DNA of 64,000 nucleotides from Enterobacteriaceae bacterium 89 (lineage in GTDB: Bacteria; Pseudomonadota; Gammaproteobacteria; Enterobacterales; Enterobacteriaceae), in contig RQJH01000003.1 in assembly GCA_014156375.1 (NCBI GenBank), positions 186,001-250,000 of the forward strand, given 5' to 3'. Made by a program: the position numbers and the translations under genes. Under the pieces are notes generated by a model. The model searched no databases. It was not told where the DNA came from and worked only from the letters and a program-made list of their open reading frames with translations. This document shows positions 1 through 8,822 of this stretch, piece by piece; positions within the stretch are counted from its first letter, which is position 1, and every line of letters begins with the position of its first letter.

Positions 1-1
1 T

Positions 2-1957
2 GCGCGGTTCTCGATCTTCCCGGGTTCCGGCTTATTCAAAAAGCCGCCGAAGTGGACGATGGTTGCCGAACTGGTGGAAACCAGCCGCCTGTGGGGACGC
101 ATTGCCGCCCGCATCGATCCGGAATGGGTCGAACCGGTGGCGCAGCACCTGATTAAACGTTCGTACAGTGAACCGCACTGGGAGCGGGCGCAGGGCGCAG
201 TGATGGCGACAGAAAAAGTCACCGTCTACGGCCTGCCGATTGTGGCGGCACGTAAGGTCAACTACAGCCAGATCGATCCGGCGCTGTGCCGCGAGCTGTT
301 TATCCGTCACGCGCTGGTGGAGGGCGACTGGCAGACGCGTCACGCGTTCTTCCGTGAAAACCTGAAGCTGCGTACCGAAGTTGAAGAGCTGGAGCACAAA
401 TCGCGTCGTCGCGACATCCTCGTCGATGACGAAACGCTGTTTGAGTTTTACGACCAGCGCATCAGCCACGAGGTGATTTCTGCCCGTCATTTCGACGCGT
501 GGTGGAAGAAAGCCAGCCGCGAAACGCCGGATCTGCTGAATTTTGAAAAGAGCATGCTGATCAAGGAAGGCGCGGAAAATGTCAGCAAGCTCGATTATCC
601 GAACTTCTGGCATCAGGGCAACCTTAAGCTGCGCCTGAGCTATCAGTTTGAGCCGGGCGCGGATGCCGATGGCGTAACGGTGCACATTCCGCTGCCGCTG
701 CTCAATCAGGTGGAAGAGGCAGGGTTCGAGTGGCAAATTCCGGGGCTCCGCCGAGAGCTGATAATCGCACTGATTAAATCGCTGCCTAAGCCGGTACGCC
801 GTAACTTCGTGCCTGCGCCAAACTATGCCGAAGCGTTTTTGGGCCGCGCCACGCCGCTGGAACTGCCGCTGCTGGATTCACTGGAGCGCGAACTGCGCCG
901 GATGACCGGCGTCACCGTCGACCGCGACGACTGGCACTGGGATCAGGTGCCCGATCACCTGAAAATTACTTTCCGCGTTGTCGACGACAAAAATAAGAAG
1001 CTCCAGGAAGGCCGTGACCTGACTACGCTGAAAGATTCCCTTAAAGGGAAAGTTCAGGAAACGCTGTCCGCCGTTGCCGATGACGGTATCGAACAAACCG
1101 GGCTACATCTGTGGAGTTTCGGTCAGCTTCCGGAAAGCTACGAGCAGAAGCGCGGCAACTATAAGGTCAAAGCATGGCCGGCGCTGGTGGACGAGCGCGA
1201 CAGCGTGGCGATCAAATTGTTTGATAACCCGCTGGAACAACAGCAGGAGATGTGGCGCGGTTTACGGCGTTTACTGCTGCTGAATATTCCGTCGCCTATC
1301 AAATATCTGCATGAAAAGCTGCCGAACAAAGCCAAGCTGGGTCTCTATTTCAACCCGTACGGCAAAGTGTTGGATCTGATCGACGACTGCATCTCCTGCG
1401 GTGTCGACAAGCTGATTGATGAAGCCGGTGGCCCGGTGTGGACCGAAGAAAACTACACGAAACTGCATGATAAAGTGCGCGCAGAGCTTAACGATACCGT
1501 GGTTGAAATCGCCAAACAGGTCGAACAGATCCTGACGGCCGTGTTCAATATCAACAAACGCCTGAAAGGGCGCGTGGATATGACCATGGCGCTGGGCCTT
1601 TCCGACGTGAAAGCGCAGATGGCAGGGCTGGTGTACCGCGGATTTGTTACCGGCAACGGCTTCAGACGCCTCGGTGATACGCTGCGTTATCTGAATGCGA
1701 TTGAGAAACGGCTGGAAAAACTGGCTATCGATCCGCACCGCGACCGCGCGCAGATGCTGAAAGTGGAAAGCGTGCAGCAGGCCTGGCAGCAGTGGCTGAA
1801 CAAGCTGCCGCCAGCCCGCCGTACCGATCCTGACGTACAGGAAATCCGCTGGATGATCGAGGAGCTTCGCGTCAGCTACTTTGCGCAGCAGCTGGGCACG
1901 CCTTATCCGATTTCGGATAAGCGTATTTTGCAGGCGATGGAGCAGGTGACGGCTTAA
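2..1957 (+). CDS. hrpA: ATP-dependent RNA helicase HrpA, C-terminal half (5' end outside window)
   Basis: The reading frame is open from base 2, so the gene is cut by the window edge. About 651 codons are visible of a protein that is about 1300 residues in E. coli. The helicase core (DEAH and RecA-like domains) lies upstream of the window. What is seen is the OB-fold/linker part, with RFSIFPGSGLFKK near the edge, and the long C-terminal region typical of HrpA (DUF3418). HrpA is a DEAH-box helicase that acts on mRNA and on stalled or collided ribosomes. ydcF follows directly in E. coli, but here about 13 kb of accessory genes intervene. The first Met at base 59 is internal, not a start. Identification is firm. 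Confidence 0.95.
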   Translation, partial: ARFSIFPGSGLFKKPPKWTMVAELVETSRLWGRIAARIDPEWVEPVAQHLIKRSYSEPHWERAQGAVMATEKVTVYGLPIVAARKVNYSQIDPALCRELFIRHALVEGDWQTRHAFFRENLKLRTEVEELEHKSRRRDILVDDETLFEFYDQRISHEVISARHFDAWWKKASRETPDLLNFEKSMLIKEGAENVSKLDYPNFWHQGNLKLRLSYQFEPGADADGVTVHIPLPLLNQVEEAGFEWQIPGLRRELIIALIKSLPKPVRRNFVPAPNYAEAFLGRATPLELPLLDSLERELRRMTGVTVDRDDWHWDQVPDHLKITFRVVDDKNKKLQEGRDLTTLKDSLKGKVQETLSAVADDGIEQTGLHLWSFGQLPESYEQKRGNYKVKAWPALVDERDSVAIKLFDNPLEQQQEMWRGLRRLLLLNIPSPIKYLHEKLPNKAKLGLYFNPYGKVLDLIDDCISCGVDKLIDEAGGPVWTEENYTKLHDKVRAELNDTVVEIAKQVEQILTAVFNINKRLKGRVDMTMALGLSDVKAQMAGLVYRGFVTGNGFRRLGDTLRYLNAIEKRLEKLAIDPHRDRAQMLKVESVQQAWQQWLNKLPPARRTDPDVQEIRWMIEELRVSYFAQQLGTPYPISDKRILQAMEQVTA

Positions 1958-1970
1958 CAGTCAGACAATA

Positions 1971-1992
1971 CCCCTCTCCGGATGGAGAGGGG
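1971..1992. terminator. Hairpin between convergent hrpA and O-methyltransferase gene
   Basis: A 9-bp GC-rich perfect stem (CCCCTCTCC with GGAGAGGGG) closes on a GGAT tetraloop. It lies 14 nt after the hrpA stop and just before the stop of the opposing gene. Neither strand has a strong T-run, so it is either a weak bidirectional terminator or an mRNA 3'-end stabiliser. Confidence 0.5.
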
Positions 1993-1998
1993 AAACGC

Positions 1999-2658
1999 TT
2001 AGCTATTCACCCACGCGAGCGTAAACCCATCCCAGCCTTTCATGCCCACGGTTTGCAGTGCCGTGACGGTAAGGCGCGGGTCATTCCCCATCATTTCGAT
2101 AAATCGTCTCACGCCCTGCACGTTTTTGTCGTGACTGTCGGGATTTGTCACCTCGCCATCCCGCACCACGTTATCACCAATAATCAGCGTTCCAGGATGA
2201 GAATAGCGCAGCGCCCATTCCAGATATTGCGGATTATTCGGCTTATCGGCGTCGATAAATATCAGGTCGAACATAGTGTGTTGCTCAAACGACGCTAAAG
2301 ACTCCAGCGCCGGGCCTTCAATCACCTCTACTTTATTCTCCATTCCGGCGAGCTTAAGGTTTTGTCGCGCCACGGCAGCGTGATGGGGAGAAAACTCCAG
2401 GGTGATCAGTTTTCCGTCAACGGGAAGTTCACGGGCCATCCAGATGGTGCTGTAGCCCCCCAAAGTGCCGATCTCAAGAATATGTTTTGCACGAGTCATG
2501 CGAACAAACAGCGCCAAAAGCTGGCCCTGGTTGGCAGCAACGTCAATCGCCGGAAGTCCGGCCTGCTGGTTATTTTCCAGCACCTGCTCAAGGATCTGAT
2601 CTCTGCCAATCAGTGCATCGATCAGGTAATTATCCACATCAGACCACGATTTTTGCAT
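1999..2658 (-). CDS. SAM-dependent O-methyltransferase (catechol-OMT-like)
   Basis: A 219-residue class I methyltransferase of the methyltransferase_3 / caffeoyl-CoA and catechol OMT type. The SAM-binding motif is LEIGTLGGYSTIWMAREL. The acidic motif FDLIFIDADKPNNP carries metal-binding Asp residues, followed by IIGDNVVRDG. The start at 2658 (MQKSW) is chosen because CAGGGT precedes it at good spacing; an in-frame GTG eight codons upstream is poorly spaced. It lies 30 nt after the outer-membrane efflux gene on the same strand, so it is probably the last gene of the four-gene export operon. That suggests methylation of a phenolic or catecholic compound connected with export, but the substrate is unknown. 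Confidence 0.85.
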   Translation of the reverse strand: MQKSWSDVDNYLIDALIGRDQILEQVLENNQQAGLPAIDVAANQGQLLALFVRMTRAKHILEIGTLGGYSTIWMARELPVDGKLITLEFSPHHAAVARQNLKLAGMENKVEVIEGPALESLASFEQHTMFDLIFIDADKPNNPQYLEWALRYSHPGTLIIGDNVVRDGEVTNPDSHDKNVQGVRRFIEMMGNDPRLTVTALQTVGMKGWDGFTLAWVNS

Positions 2659-2688
2659 AGCGCTACCCTGTTGCAACGTCACCCTGAC

Positions 2689-4056
2689 TTAAGAAGACCA
2701 GCCACCTCCCAGCGACCGGTAAAGATCGGTTTGCGCCAGCAGCAAATTATTCTGTACCTGGACCACGCTTAGCTGAGTGGAAAACAGAGTACGCTGCGCA
2801 TCCAGCACATCCAGATATGAAGAATAGCCGTTGCGGTAGCGATTTTGCGCAATTCGCAGCGTTTCTTCAGCCACCTGCTGCTGCTCCTGTAAAGCATCAA
2901 GCTGCTGCCGGTAACGGGTGATGGCGTCCAGGCTGTCGTTAACTTCAGCAAATGCGCTGCGGACGGTTTTTTCGTAGCCATACAGCGCCTGATTACGCTG
3001 TGAGGCAGAAACATCGACCTGGGCGTTCAGCGCCTGGCGGTTAAGGATAGGGGCCAGGATACTGCCGCCGACGCTCCACAGCCGTAGTGGATTATCCAGC
3101 AGGCCGGAAAGGGCATCGTCCTGATAGCTGCCCGTGGCAGTCAGGTTGATGGAAGGAAGCAGATGTGCTTTTGAGGATGCGAGGGTTTCATCCGCTGCAA
3201 TCAGCGTCCGCTGGGCCTGGACAATATCCGGACGGCGCTCAAGCAGGGTCGAAGGCAGCTGTGAAGGAACGGTCAGCGGCGTCAGATTGTAAAAAGATTG
3301 CCGCTCCACGCTTGCCGGATTGCGTCCCAGCAGCAGGCTAAGTGCGTTTTCCTGTCGGGCTATCTGATGCTGTAACAGCGGGATTTGCGCCCTGGTGCCT
3401 TTTAGCTCCGAATCGGCCTGCATCAGCTCAAGCCGGGAGGTGTATCCCGTCTCATATTGACGCTGCGCCAGCCTCAGGGCCTCAGCGAGAGATTTCACCG
3501 TATCTTCAGTGACCCGCAGCTGCTCATCAAGCGCCAGCAGAGTGATGTAGCCTGCCGCAACGTTTGTGGCAACGGTGAGTTCGGCCGCGGAAGCCGCTGC
3601 TTTTTGCGCGTCCAGAGAGGCTTCTGCGGCGCGGGAGGCTGAACGATTCGCCCCCCATAAATCGACATCGTAGCTGGCAGTCAGGCTTCCTTTGTACAGC
3701 GTGCTGTAGATGGGTAAACCTGTGGCGGCGGATTGCGCCCGCGCCCGTGTTCCGTTCACTCCGGCAGTGAGAGAAGGAAAAAGCGATCCCTCAGTAGCGT
3801 AGGCTCTGGCCTGATACTCGTTGATTCGCTCCCGGGCAATCAGTACGTCGCTGTTGTAGCGCAGGGCCTCATCAACGTAGCGATTTAACTGGCTGTCGTG
3901 AAAGTTACGCCACCAGACGCCTTCCACCGGGCTGGAAGGGCCGACGTTTTGTCGCCACTGCGCGGGGATCGTCAGGCTCGGTTGCGCCTGTTGTACGTCC
4001 ACCGAATGGCAGCCCGCCAGCAACAGGGCCAGCGCCACGGCTGATAAACGCCTCAC
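2689..4056 (-). CDS. NodT-family outer-membrane efflux lipoprotein
   Basis: A 455-residue TolC/NodT-family outer-membrane channel. It has a lipoprotein signal with lipobox LLAGC at residues about 12-16 (Cys16). Two outer membrane efflux (OEP) repeats follow, shown by the coiled-coil-rich heptad segments and the LLERRPDIVQAQ motif at the middle and the YLDVLDAQRTLF motif near the C-terminus. Translation starts at GTG (4056), overlapping the stop of the HlyD gene by 4 bp (GTGA), so the two are translationally coupled. It would form the outer-membrane part of a tripartite pump with the two upstream genes. Confidence 0.9.
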   Translation of the reverse strand: MRRLSAVALALLLAGCHSVDVQQAQPSLTIPAQWRQNVGPSSPVEGVWWRNFHDSQLNRYVDEALRYNSDVLIARERINEYQARAYATEGSLFPSLTAGVNGTRARAQSAATGLPIYSTLYKGSLTASYDVDLWGANRSASRAAEASLDAQKAAASAAELTVATNVAAGYITLLALDEQLRVTEDTVKSLAEALRLAQRQYETGYTSRLELMQADSELKGTRAQIPLLQHQIARQENALSLLLGRNPASVERQSFYNLTPLTVPSQLPSTLLERRPDIVQAQRTLIAADETLASSKAHLLPSINLTATGSYQDDALSGLLDNPLRLWSVGGSILAPILNRQALNAQVDVSASQRNQALYGYEKTVRSAFAEVNDSLDAITRYRQQLDALQEQQQVAEETLRIAQNRYRNGYSSYLDVLDAQRTLFSTQLSVVQVQNNLLLAQTDLYRSLGGGWSS

Positions 4057-5135
4057 TGTTTCACCTCGCGCGTATCAATGGTGACCTGCACCGACATTCC
4101 TGGACGCAGGCGTTCAGCGTTCTTCTGGCCTTCATTAACGGTGATGCGCACTGGAATGCGCTGCGCAATTTTAACGAAGTTGCCCGTCGCGTTATCCGGT
4201 GAAATCGCGCTGAACTCGACGCCGGTTGCCGGAGAAATGCTCTGAACCGTCCCCTGGAATTTCTCGTCGTTGAGCGCATCGACGGTAAAAGTAGCAGGCT
4301 GTCCGACTTTCAGTTCTGCCAGTTGGGTTTCTTTAATATTGGCGATCACCCAGTGCTGCGGTGGCACCAGAGTGGTGAGATGCGTTCCGGCGGTGACGTA
4401 AGCGCCTAAGCGCACGCTGATTTGCCCAAGCTGCCCGTCACGGGGGGCAACGATCTGCGTGTTCTGTAAATCGATTTGTGCCAGCTCCAGCGCTGCTTTA
4501 GCGCTGGCGACATCGGCCTCCAGCGAGGCACGGTTAACCAGGGTGGTCTGCAAATCCTGACGAGACATCTCCAGCGTGGCTTTGGCCTGCTCAATATCCG
4601 CATTGCTTTGCGCTGCGCTTGCAAGTGCTGCATCCCGCTCACGCACCGACAGCGAACCATCTGAAGCCAGCTCTTTCACGCGCTTCAAATCCGCCTGTGA
4701 TTTCAGATTTTGCGCTTTGGTGTTGGTCAGCGCGGCGGCATTTTTGGCAATCACCGCTTCGGCACTTTTACGCTGCTGAAGGTTGTTGTTCAGCGCCGCC
4801 TCTTTCATCGCCAGCTGAGCTTCGGCCTGGTGTACGCGCTGGCGATAGATCCGGTCATCAATCTGAATTAACACTTCGCCTGGTTTAACCTGATCGAAGT
4901 CCTTCACGTTGACGGCGGTGATGTAGCCGTTGACCTGCGGGCTGATAAAGGTGGTCATTCCGCGCACGTAGGCGTTATCGGTGAACTGGCTGTGGCGCGT
5001 GAACGGCGGCAGCTGCCAGGCATAGAGGATCACCAGTACGCCAACCACGCCAATGGCGGCGGCGGTAAAAATCGAAACAATGCGCAGGTGATTGCGCGTG
5101 CTTGCCTGCTCTTTGGCGGCATCCTGCTGACTCAT
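4053..5135 (-). CDS. HlyD/EmrA-family periplasmic adaptor
   Basis: A 360-residue membrane-fusion protein. A single N-terminal transmembrane helix (residues about 20-42) is followed by the half-lipoyl segment DNAYVRG...VNGYI. A long alpha-helical hairpin spans residues about 95-200, then comes the second half-lipoyl segment (VAPRDGQLGQI) and a beta-barrel. The C-terminus reads LRPGMSVQVTID, typical of EmrA/HlyD proteins. It is preceded by GGGAG, lies 22 nt after the MFS gene and overlaps the outer-membrane gene by 4 bp. It links the inner-membrane MFS pump to the NodT channel. The substrate is not predictable. Confidence 0.9.
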   Translation of the reverse strand: MSQQDAAKEQASTRNHLRIVSIFTAAAIGVVGVLVILYAWQLPPFTRHSQFTDNAYVRGMTTFISPQVNGYITAVNVKDFDQVKPGEVLIQIDDRIYRQRVHQAEAQLAMKEAALNNNLQQRKSAEAVIAKNAAALTNTKAQNLKSQADLKRVKELASDGSLSVRERDAALASAAQSNADIEQAKATLEMSRQDLQTTLVNRASLEADVASAKAALELAQIDLQNTQIVAPRDGQLGQISVRLGAYVTAGTHLTTLVPPQHWVIANIKETQLAELKVGQPATFTVDALNDEKFQGTVQSISPATGVEFSAISPDNATGNFVKIAQRIPVRITVNEGQKNAERLRPGMSVQVTIDTREVKQ

Positions 5136-5157
5136 AATGACTCCCGGAGATTGCTCT

Positions 5158-6810
5158 TCATTTTGTTCCCGTGGCTTTCTTCAGCGCCAGGTGGGCGGTA
5201 ATACGCAGACGTAACAGACGCCATAAAATCCATACCAGCGTCATCGCCGCGATGGAAGCGGTGAGCAGGTAGGTGTCGTTCCAGGCCAGGATATTGGCTT
5301 CCTGGGTGCTGAGGGTTTGCAGCTGAGTGAGGGCCTGCACCCCCAGCAGCGAGCTGTCGCCAATCTGGCTCTGAAAGAGTTGGGTGTATTGCTGAATGCG
5401 TTCGCTGACCAGCGGGTTCAGCGTGGTGAGCTGTTCGGCGAGCAGGGCGGAGTGATATTTCTCGCGCCAGGTCTGGAAAGTGCCAAGAATAGCCGAGCCC
5501 AGCAGGCCGCCGATATTCTGGCTCATGCCAAACAGCACCGAAAAGCTGACCAGATTTCGCGGATCGGCAATCACTCCACCAATCCCCGCCAGCATCGATG
5601 GCGCGATAAAAAAGGCGCTGGCGAAGCCCAGCAGGAACTGGCTGACCATCAGCTGATCGGGACGCGTCAGGCTGTTGGACTGGCTGTCCATCAGCGAGGC
5701 AATAATCATCAGCGCCAGCGAAATAACAATCGGCCAGGCCAGATGCGTCGGCTTCAGCGTCAGACAGCTGGCGATAATGCCGCAGGCGATGCCGGCAAAA
5801 ATCGACCACGCCAGCGAGGTCATTTGCTCGTTCTGTAACCCAACGTATTGCAGCCAGCCGATGACGCCAGTGTTCTGTTCCGCCAGCACGATGCGGATCA
5901 GCAGCATAATCAGCCCGAGGCGCAAAATACTGCCGCTGGAGAGCCAGCGGGTGTTGAGCAGAGGGTTGCTGCGATTATGCTCAAACACCACCGCGCTGAG
6001 GATCAGCACCAGCGACAGAGCCAGCGACCAGCCGATCCACGGCGCTTCAAACCACCAGTCGAGCCGCCCCAGCGACAGCACGGCACACAGCAGCGCCATG
6101 CCCGGCGCGAGCAGGAAGAAGGTGACAAAATCCTTCTTCTCAAACACTTTTTTGCGATCGCTTGGTGGAAGCTTAAGGGCGATCACGCAGGCGAGACAAA
6201 TCAGCGCCAGACCAAGCTCGAAGAAGTACAGCCCGCGCCATTCGTCCAGCTGCAACAGCTCAGTGGAAAACAGGCGGGCGAGGGGGATAGCCAGCGATGA
6301 GCCAGTGATGCCGATGGTTAACCCTTTCAGGCGATGACGGGCAGGCCAGGCCTGGATCTGGTAATAAATCCCCAGTGAGCTGAGCGCGGCGGCAACCATT
6401 CCGTGGGCCGCACGCACCATCAGGGCGCTGCTGAGATCGTTGACGAACAGGTGAAAAAACGTCACCAGCACGTACAGCACCAGAAAACCTTCGGTAAACG
6501 CGCGCAGGCCATACTGCTGACGAAACTTCACCAGCAGCAGGTTGATCGACACGTTGGTCATTACGTACACCGCGGGGAGCCAGGCGATTTCTGTCGACCA
6601 GGCGGCAAACGTCCCCTGCAGATTTTGCAGGTTGGCGGTAACAACGGCATTGCCCAACGCGCCGGTCAGACAGACCAACAGCCCGACGATCCCATAGGCA
6701 ATTCTTCTTGGGATGGGGTGTTCCGGCGTGGATGGCGAGCCAAGCAGGGCGGGCTTTTCATGCGGTGCCCAGTCGTGAGGCGCGTATGGATCGCGTTTCG
6801 GCAGGCGCAT
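5158..6810 (-). CDS. MFS multidrug efflux transporter, DHA2 (EmrB-like) family
   Basis: A 550-residue inner-membrane protein with about 14 hydrophobic segments, as in 14-TMS DHA2 drug:H+ antiporters. The N-terminal cytoplasmic stretch is unusually long (about 35 residues, rich in Pro). Its first helix starts with RIAYGIVGLLVCL. It begins with ATG at 6810 after AAGGGAC. It is the first gene of the run MFS-HlyD-NodT-OMT, all on the minus strand. The 160-bp upstream region contains perfect palindromes that could be operators, but no TetR or MarR regulator gene is adjacent. The role inferred is proton-driven export of a small, possibly aromatic, compound. Confidence 0.88.
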   Translation of the reverse strand: MRLPKRDPYAPHDWAPHEKPALLGSPSTPEHPIPRRIAYGIVGLLVCLTGALGNAVVTANLQNLQGTFAAWSTEIAWLPAVYVMTNVSINLLLVKFRQQYGLRAFTEGFLVLYVLVTFFHLFVNDLSSALMVRAAHGMVAAALSSLGIYYQIQAWPARHRLKGLTIGITGSSLAIPLARLFSTELLQLDEWRGLYFFELGLALICLACVIALKLPPSDRKKVFEKKDFVTFFLLAPGMALLCAVLSLGRLDWWFEAPWIGWSLALSLVLILSAVVFEHNRSNPLLNTRWLSSGSILRLGLIMLLIRIVLAEQNTGVIGWLQYVGLQNEQMTSLAWSIFAGIACGIIASCLTLKPTHLAWPIVISLALMIIASLMDSQSNSLTRPDQLMVSQFLLGFASAFFIAPSMLAGIGGVIADPRNLVSFSVLFGMSQNIGGLLGSAILGTFQTWREKYHSALLAEQLTTLNPLVSERIQQYTQLFQSQIGDSSLLGVQALTQLQTLSTQEANILAWNDTYLLTASIAAMTLVWILWRLLRLRITAHLALKKATGTK

Positions 6811-6839
6811 AGTGTCCCTTTCTACCTTGCAGAAAATGA

Positions 6840-6916
6840 ATTCAATTCTTGAATGATTAGCGGGCTAATGAGTGTAATGCGGCTGCGAATCATAATTCAA
6901 GCGAATGTATACATTC
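6840..6916 (-). promoter_or_regulatory. Palindrome-rich promoter region of the export operon
   Basis: Upstream of the MFS start there are three dyads: ATTCAA-TTC-TTGAAT (6840-6854), ATTAGC-GG-GCTAAT (6856-6869) and the perfect 14-mer GAATGTATACATTC (6903-6916). Dyads of this size next to an efflux operon are typical of MarR or TetR-type operators. The protein that binds here cannot be named. Confidence 0.4.
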
Positions 6917-6969
6917 TGCCTGAAAAGGGAAAAGGTTAAAACGTGGTGACAGGCGATCGACCTGATGCG

Positions 6970-7839
6970 CTATTGCAGCTGATGACGCAGGGCCAGCAGC
7001 TCCATCAGCTTCGGATGACTGTTCATCGAGACATGATAGTGGAGAAAGCAGTTGAACGTCAGAGAGATCCCTTCAGGAAGTGCCAGCGCCTTAACCGCAA
7101 ACAGATGGCCAAAATGGCGGATGAAGAAGGACGGCATCAGCATAATGTGATCGGACCGGGAGCAGTGATAGAGCATATTCAGCAGATTTGAGCTTTCGCA
7201 GGCGATCTTTCTTGATGCTAATAACTCCGTACTGGCGGCGTTACCCTGCATGATCATCTCTGCCATATTTTGACCGCGATACCACAGCAGATGATAGTGC
7301 GTGTGCCAGCTGCTCAGCGTGCACTGTTTTCTGATCACAGGATGCTGCTTGCGGACAACCACGCACATCTCTGAGTGCAGGTAAGGCGCTGAAACGATCG
7401 ACGGCGAATGCTCCAGCTCTGCGCCAATGTCGATATCCACCATTCTTCTCTGCAGGGCATCCAGGCGTCTGTCGGGGGTCTCCGCCAGCCGGGAAAAGCG
7501 GATGGTCTGACTCGGGCTTCTGTCATCGTGAGCGTTTAGCAGTGACGTTAGCGCATATTCGAACGGCGCATAGGTCGAAATGACAAAGTTTTTTCTCTCG
7601 TCGGTCAGGGGCTGAAGTTTGCGGTACTCCTGCTGAAGCGCGTAGGCCAGCGCACCGGGATTCATGCCGGTTCTGGTACGGGTAAACAGTTCATTGCTGT
7701 ATTTTTTACGCAGCTGCTTGAGTATATAGCTGACCGCGGCGGTGCTGATGTTAAGGTGATTTGCCGCCCGGGTGGCGCTGCCGTGCTCAATAACCGCATC
7801 AATGACCTTTAGCTGTTTGAGATTTTTATGTTCGAGCAT
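6970..7839 (-). CDS. LysR-like regulator, third paralogue of the fimbrial locus
   Basis: A 289-residue protein with an N-terminal winged HTH (residues about 5-62, including SATRAANHLNISTAAVSYI). A divergent LysR effector-type domain follows, with DIDIGAEL near residue 140 and FNCFLHYHVSM near the C-terminus. The start at 7839 is preferred because AGGA lies 8 nt upstream; the longer frame to 7929 has no ribosome binding site. It overlaps the preceding regulator gene by 14 bp, implying translational coupling. It is clearly related to the products at 7826-8809 and 14014-14904. It probably controls the fimbrial operon, but no ligand or target is shown. Confidence 0.75.
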   Translation of the reverse strand: MLEHKNLKQLKVIDAVIEHGSATRAANHLNISTAAVSYILKQLRKKYSNELFTRTRTGMNPGALAYALQQEYRKLQPLTDERKNFVISTYAPFEYALTSLLNAHDDRSPSQTIRFSRLAETPDRRLDALQRRMVDIDIGAELEHSPSIVSAPYLHSEMCVVVRKQHPVIRKQCTLSSWHTHYHLLWYRGQNMAEMIMQGNAASTELLASRKIACESSNLLNMLYHCSRSDHIMLMPSFFIRHFGHLFAVKALALPEGISLTFNCFLHYHVSMNSHPKLMELLALRHQLQ

Positions 7840-8809
7840 GGTGGTGTCCTGGTGATGCCGGATGAAACGGTTGCTGGTGGCGAAGTGATGCATCAGGTTT
7901 GTCTTGCAGACGTCTTTGTACGCTATCAATTAGGTGGCTAATCTCAAGGAACACTTCTTTTTCTTTAACCAGTGAATGGTTGAAATGGACAAAACACTCG
8001 TAGTACAAGCTGAGCTGCGGTGGGACGGCTACAGGTCTGACCGGCATGATATCCACCAGCGTGTCGACAAAGAGGGTCGGAACCAAAGTAATAAACTCTG
8101 TGCTGGCACACCCTAACAGGGTATTAATCAGGCTCCCGGAAAGTACCCCATAAGTTCGGCCTGCCAGGTGATGGTGCACGCTGGCTGACGTCGCGATGTC
8201 GTCACACCAGTAGTCACTGATACCGCTCCAGCTGATAAACTGGCTGCCGTACCATTCCTCCAGGGTGAGCTGATCCCCGTATCGCGGATTATCTTTCCCG
8301 GTAAGAATGGAAACCCCCGATCTGAACAACCTGACGGCGCTGATAGCCTTATTCGCTGGCAGCTTGGGTCCGATATCAAGATCAATTTTCCCGGTTTCTA
8401 GAGCATGAGTGCGTGCAGAGACATCCTGGATGTAAGGCTTAAAGGCGTAATGCCGCGGTTTTTTTCTTTTCGCAGGATCCGGAAGATATTCTGAGACGAT
8501 CATTTCCAGCAGCGAGTTAGTGTGAATACGAACTTTGCGCTCTGAATGGGAGCGACTATTCCCTGGGCCAGAAGTTTTGAGTAAGTATTCCTGATACCGC
8601 TGACTTAACTCCAGGGCGGTGGTATCGGGAAGCATGCCTTGACGCGTCCGGGTAAACAGGTGCGACCTTGTGACTTTTCTCGCTTTGCCGATCCAGTAAC
8701 TGATGGTTCCCGCTGAAGTCCCCAGGTGGCGCGCCGTCACCGAAACGCTTTTGGTCATGGCGACTGTATGAATAACCTGCAGTAATTTAATATCTATTGA
8801 ATCGTGCAT
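7826..8809 (-). CDS. LysR-like regulator, second paralogue of the fimbrial locus
   Basis: A 327-residue protein with an N-terminal LysR HTH (MTKSVSVTARHLGTSAGTIS) and an effector-type domain carrying DLDIGPKLP and ECFVHFNHSL. These are the same landmarks as in the other two regulators. About 30 extra C-terminal residues rich in His/Ser/Pro follow the conserved part. It begins only 13 nt after the tip-protein stop, so it is likely co-transcribed with the fimbrial genes and could feed back on them. The ribosome binding site is weak, which suggests low or coupled translation. Confidence 0.75.
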   Translation of the reverse strand: MHDSIDIKLLQVIHTVAMTKSVSVTARHLGTSAGTISYWIGKARKVTRSHLFTRTRQGMLPDTTALELSQRYQEYLLKTSGPGNSRSHSERKVRIHTNSLLEMIVSEYLPDPAKRKKPRHYAFKPYIQDVSARTHALETGKIDLDIGPKLPANKAISAVRLFRSGVSILTGKDNPRYGDQLTLEEWYGSQFISWSGISDYWCDDIATSASVHHHLAGRTYGVLSGSLINTLLGCASTEFITLVPTLFVDTLVDIMPVRPVAVPPQLSLYYECFVHFNHSLVKEKEVFLEISHLIDSVQRRLQDKPDASLRHQQPFHPASPGHHHART

Positions 8810-8822
8810 ATAATTTTTACCG

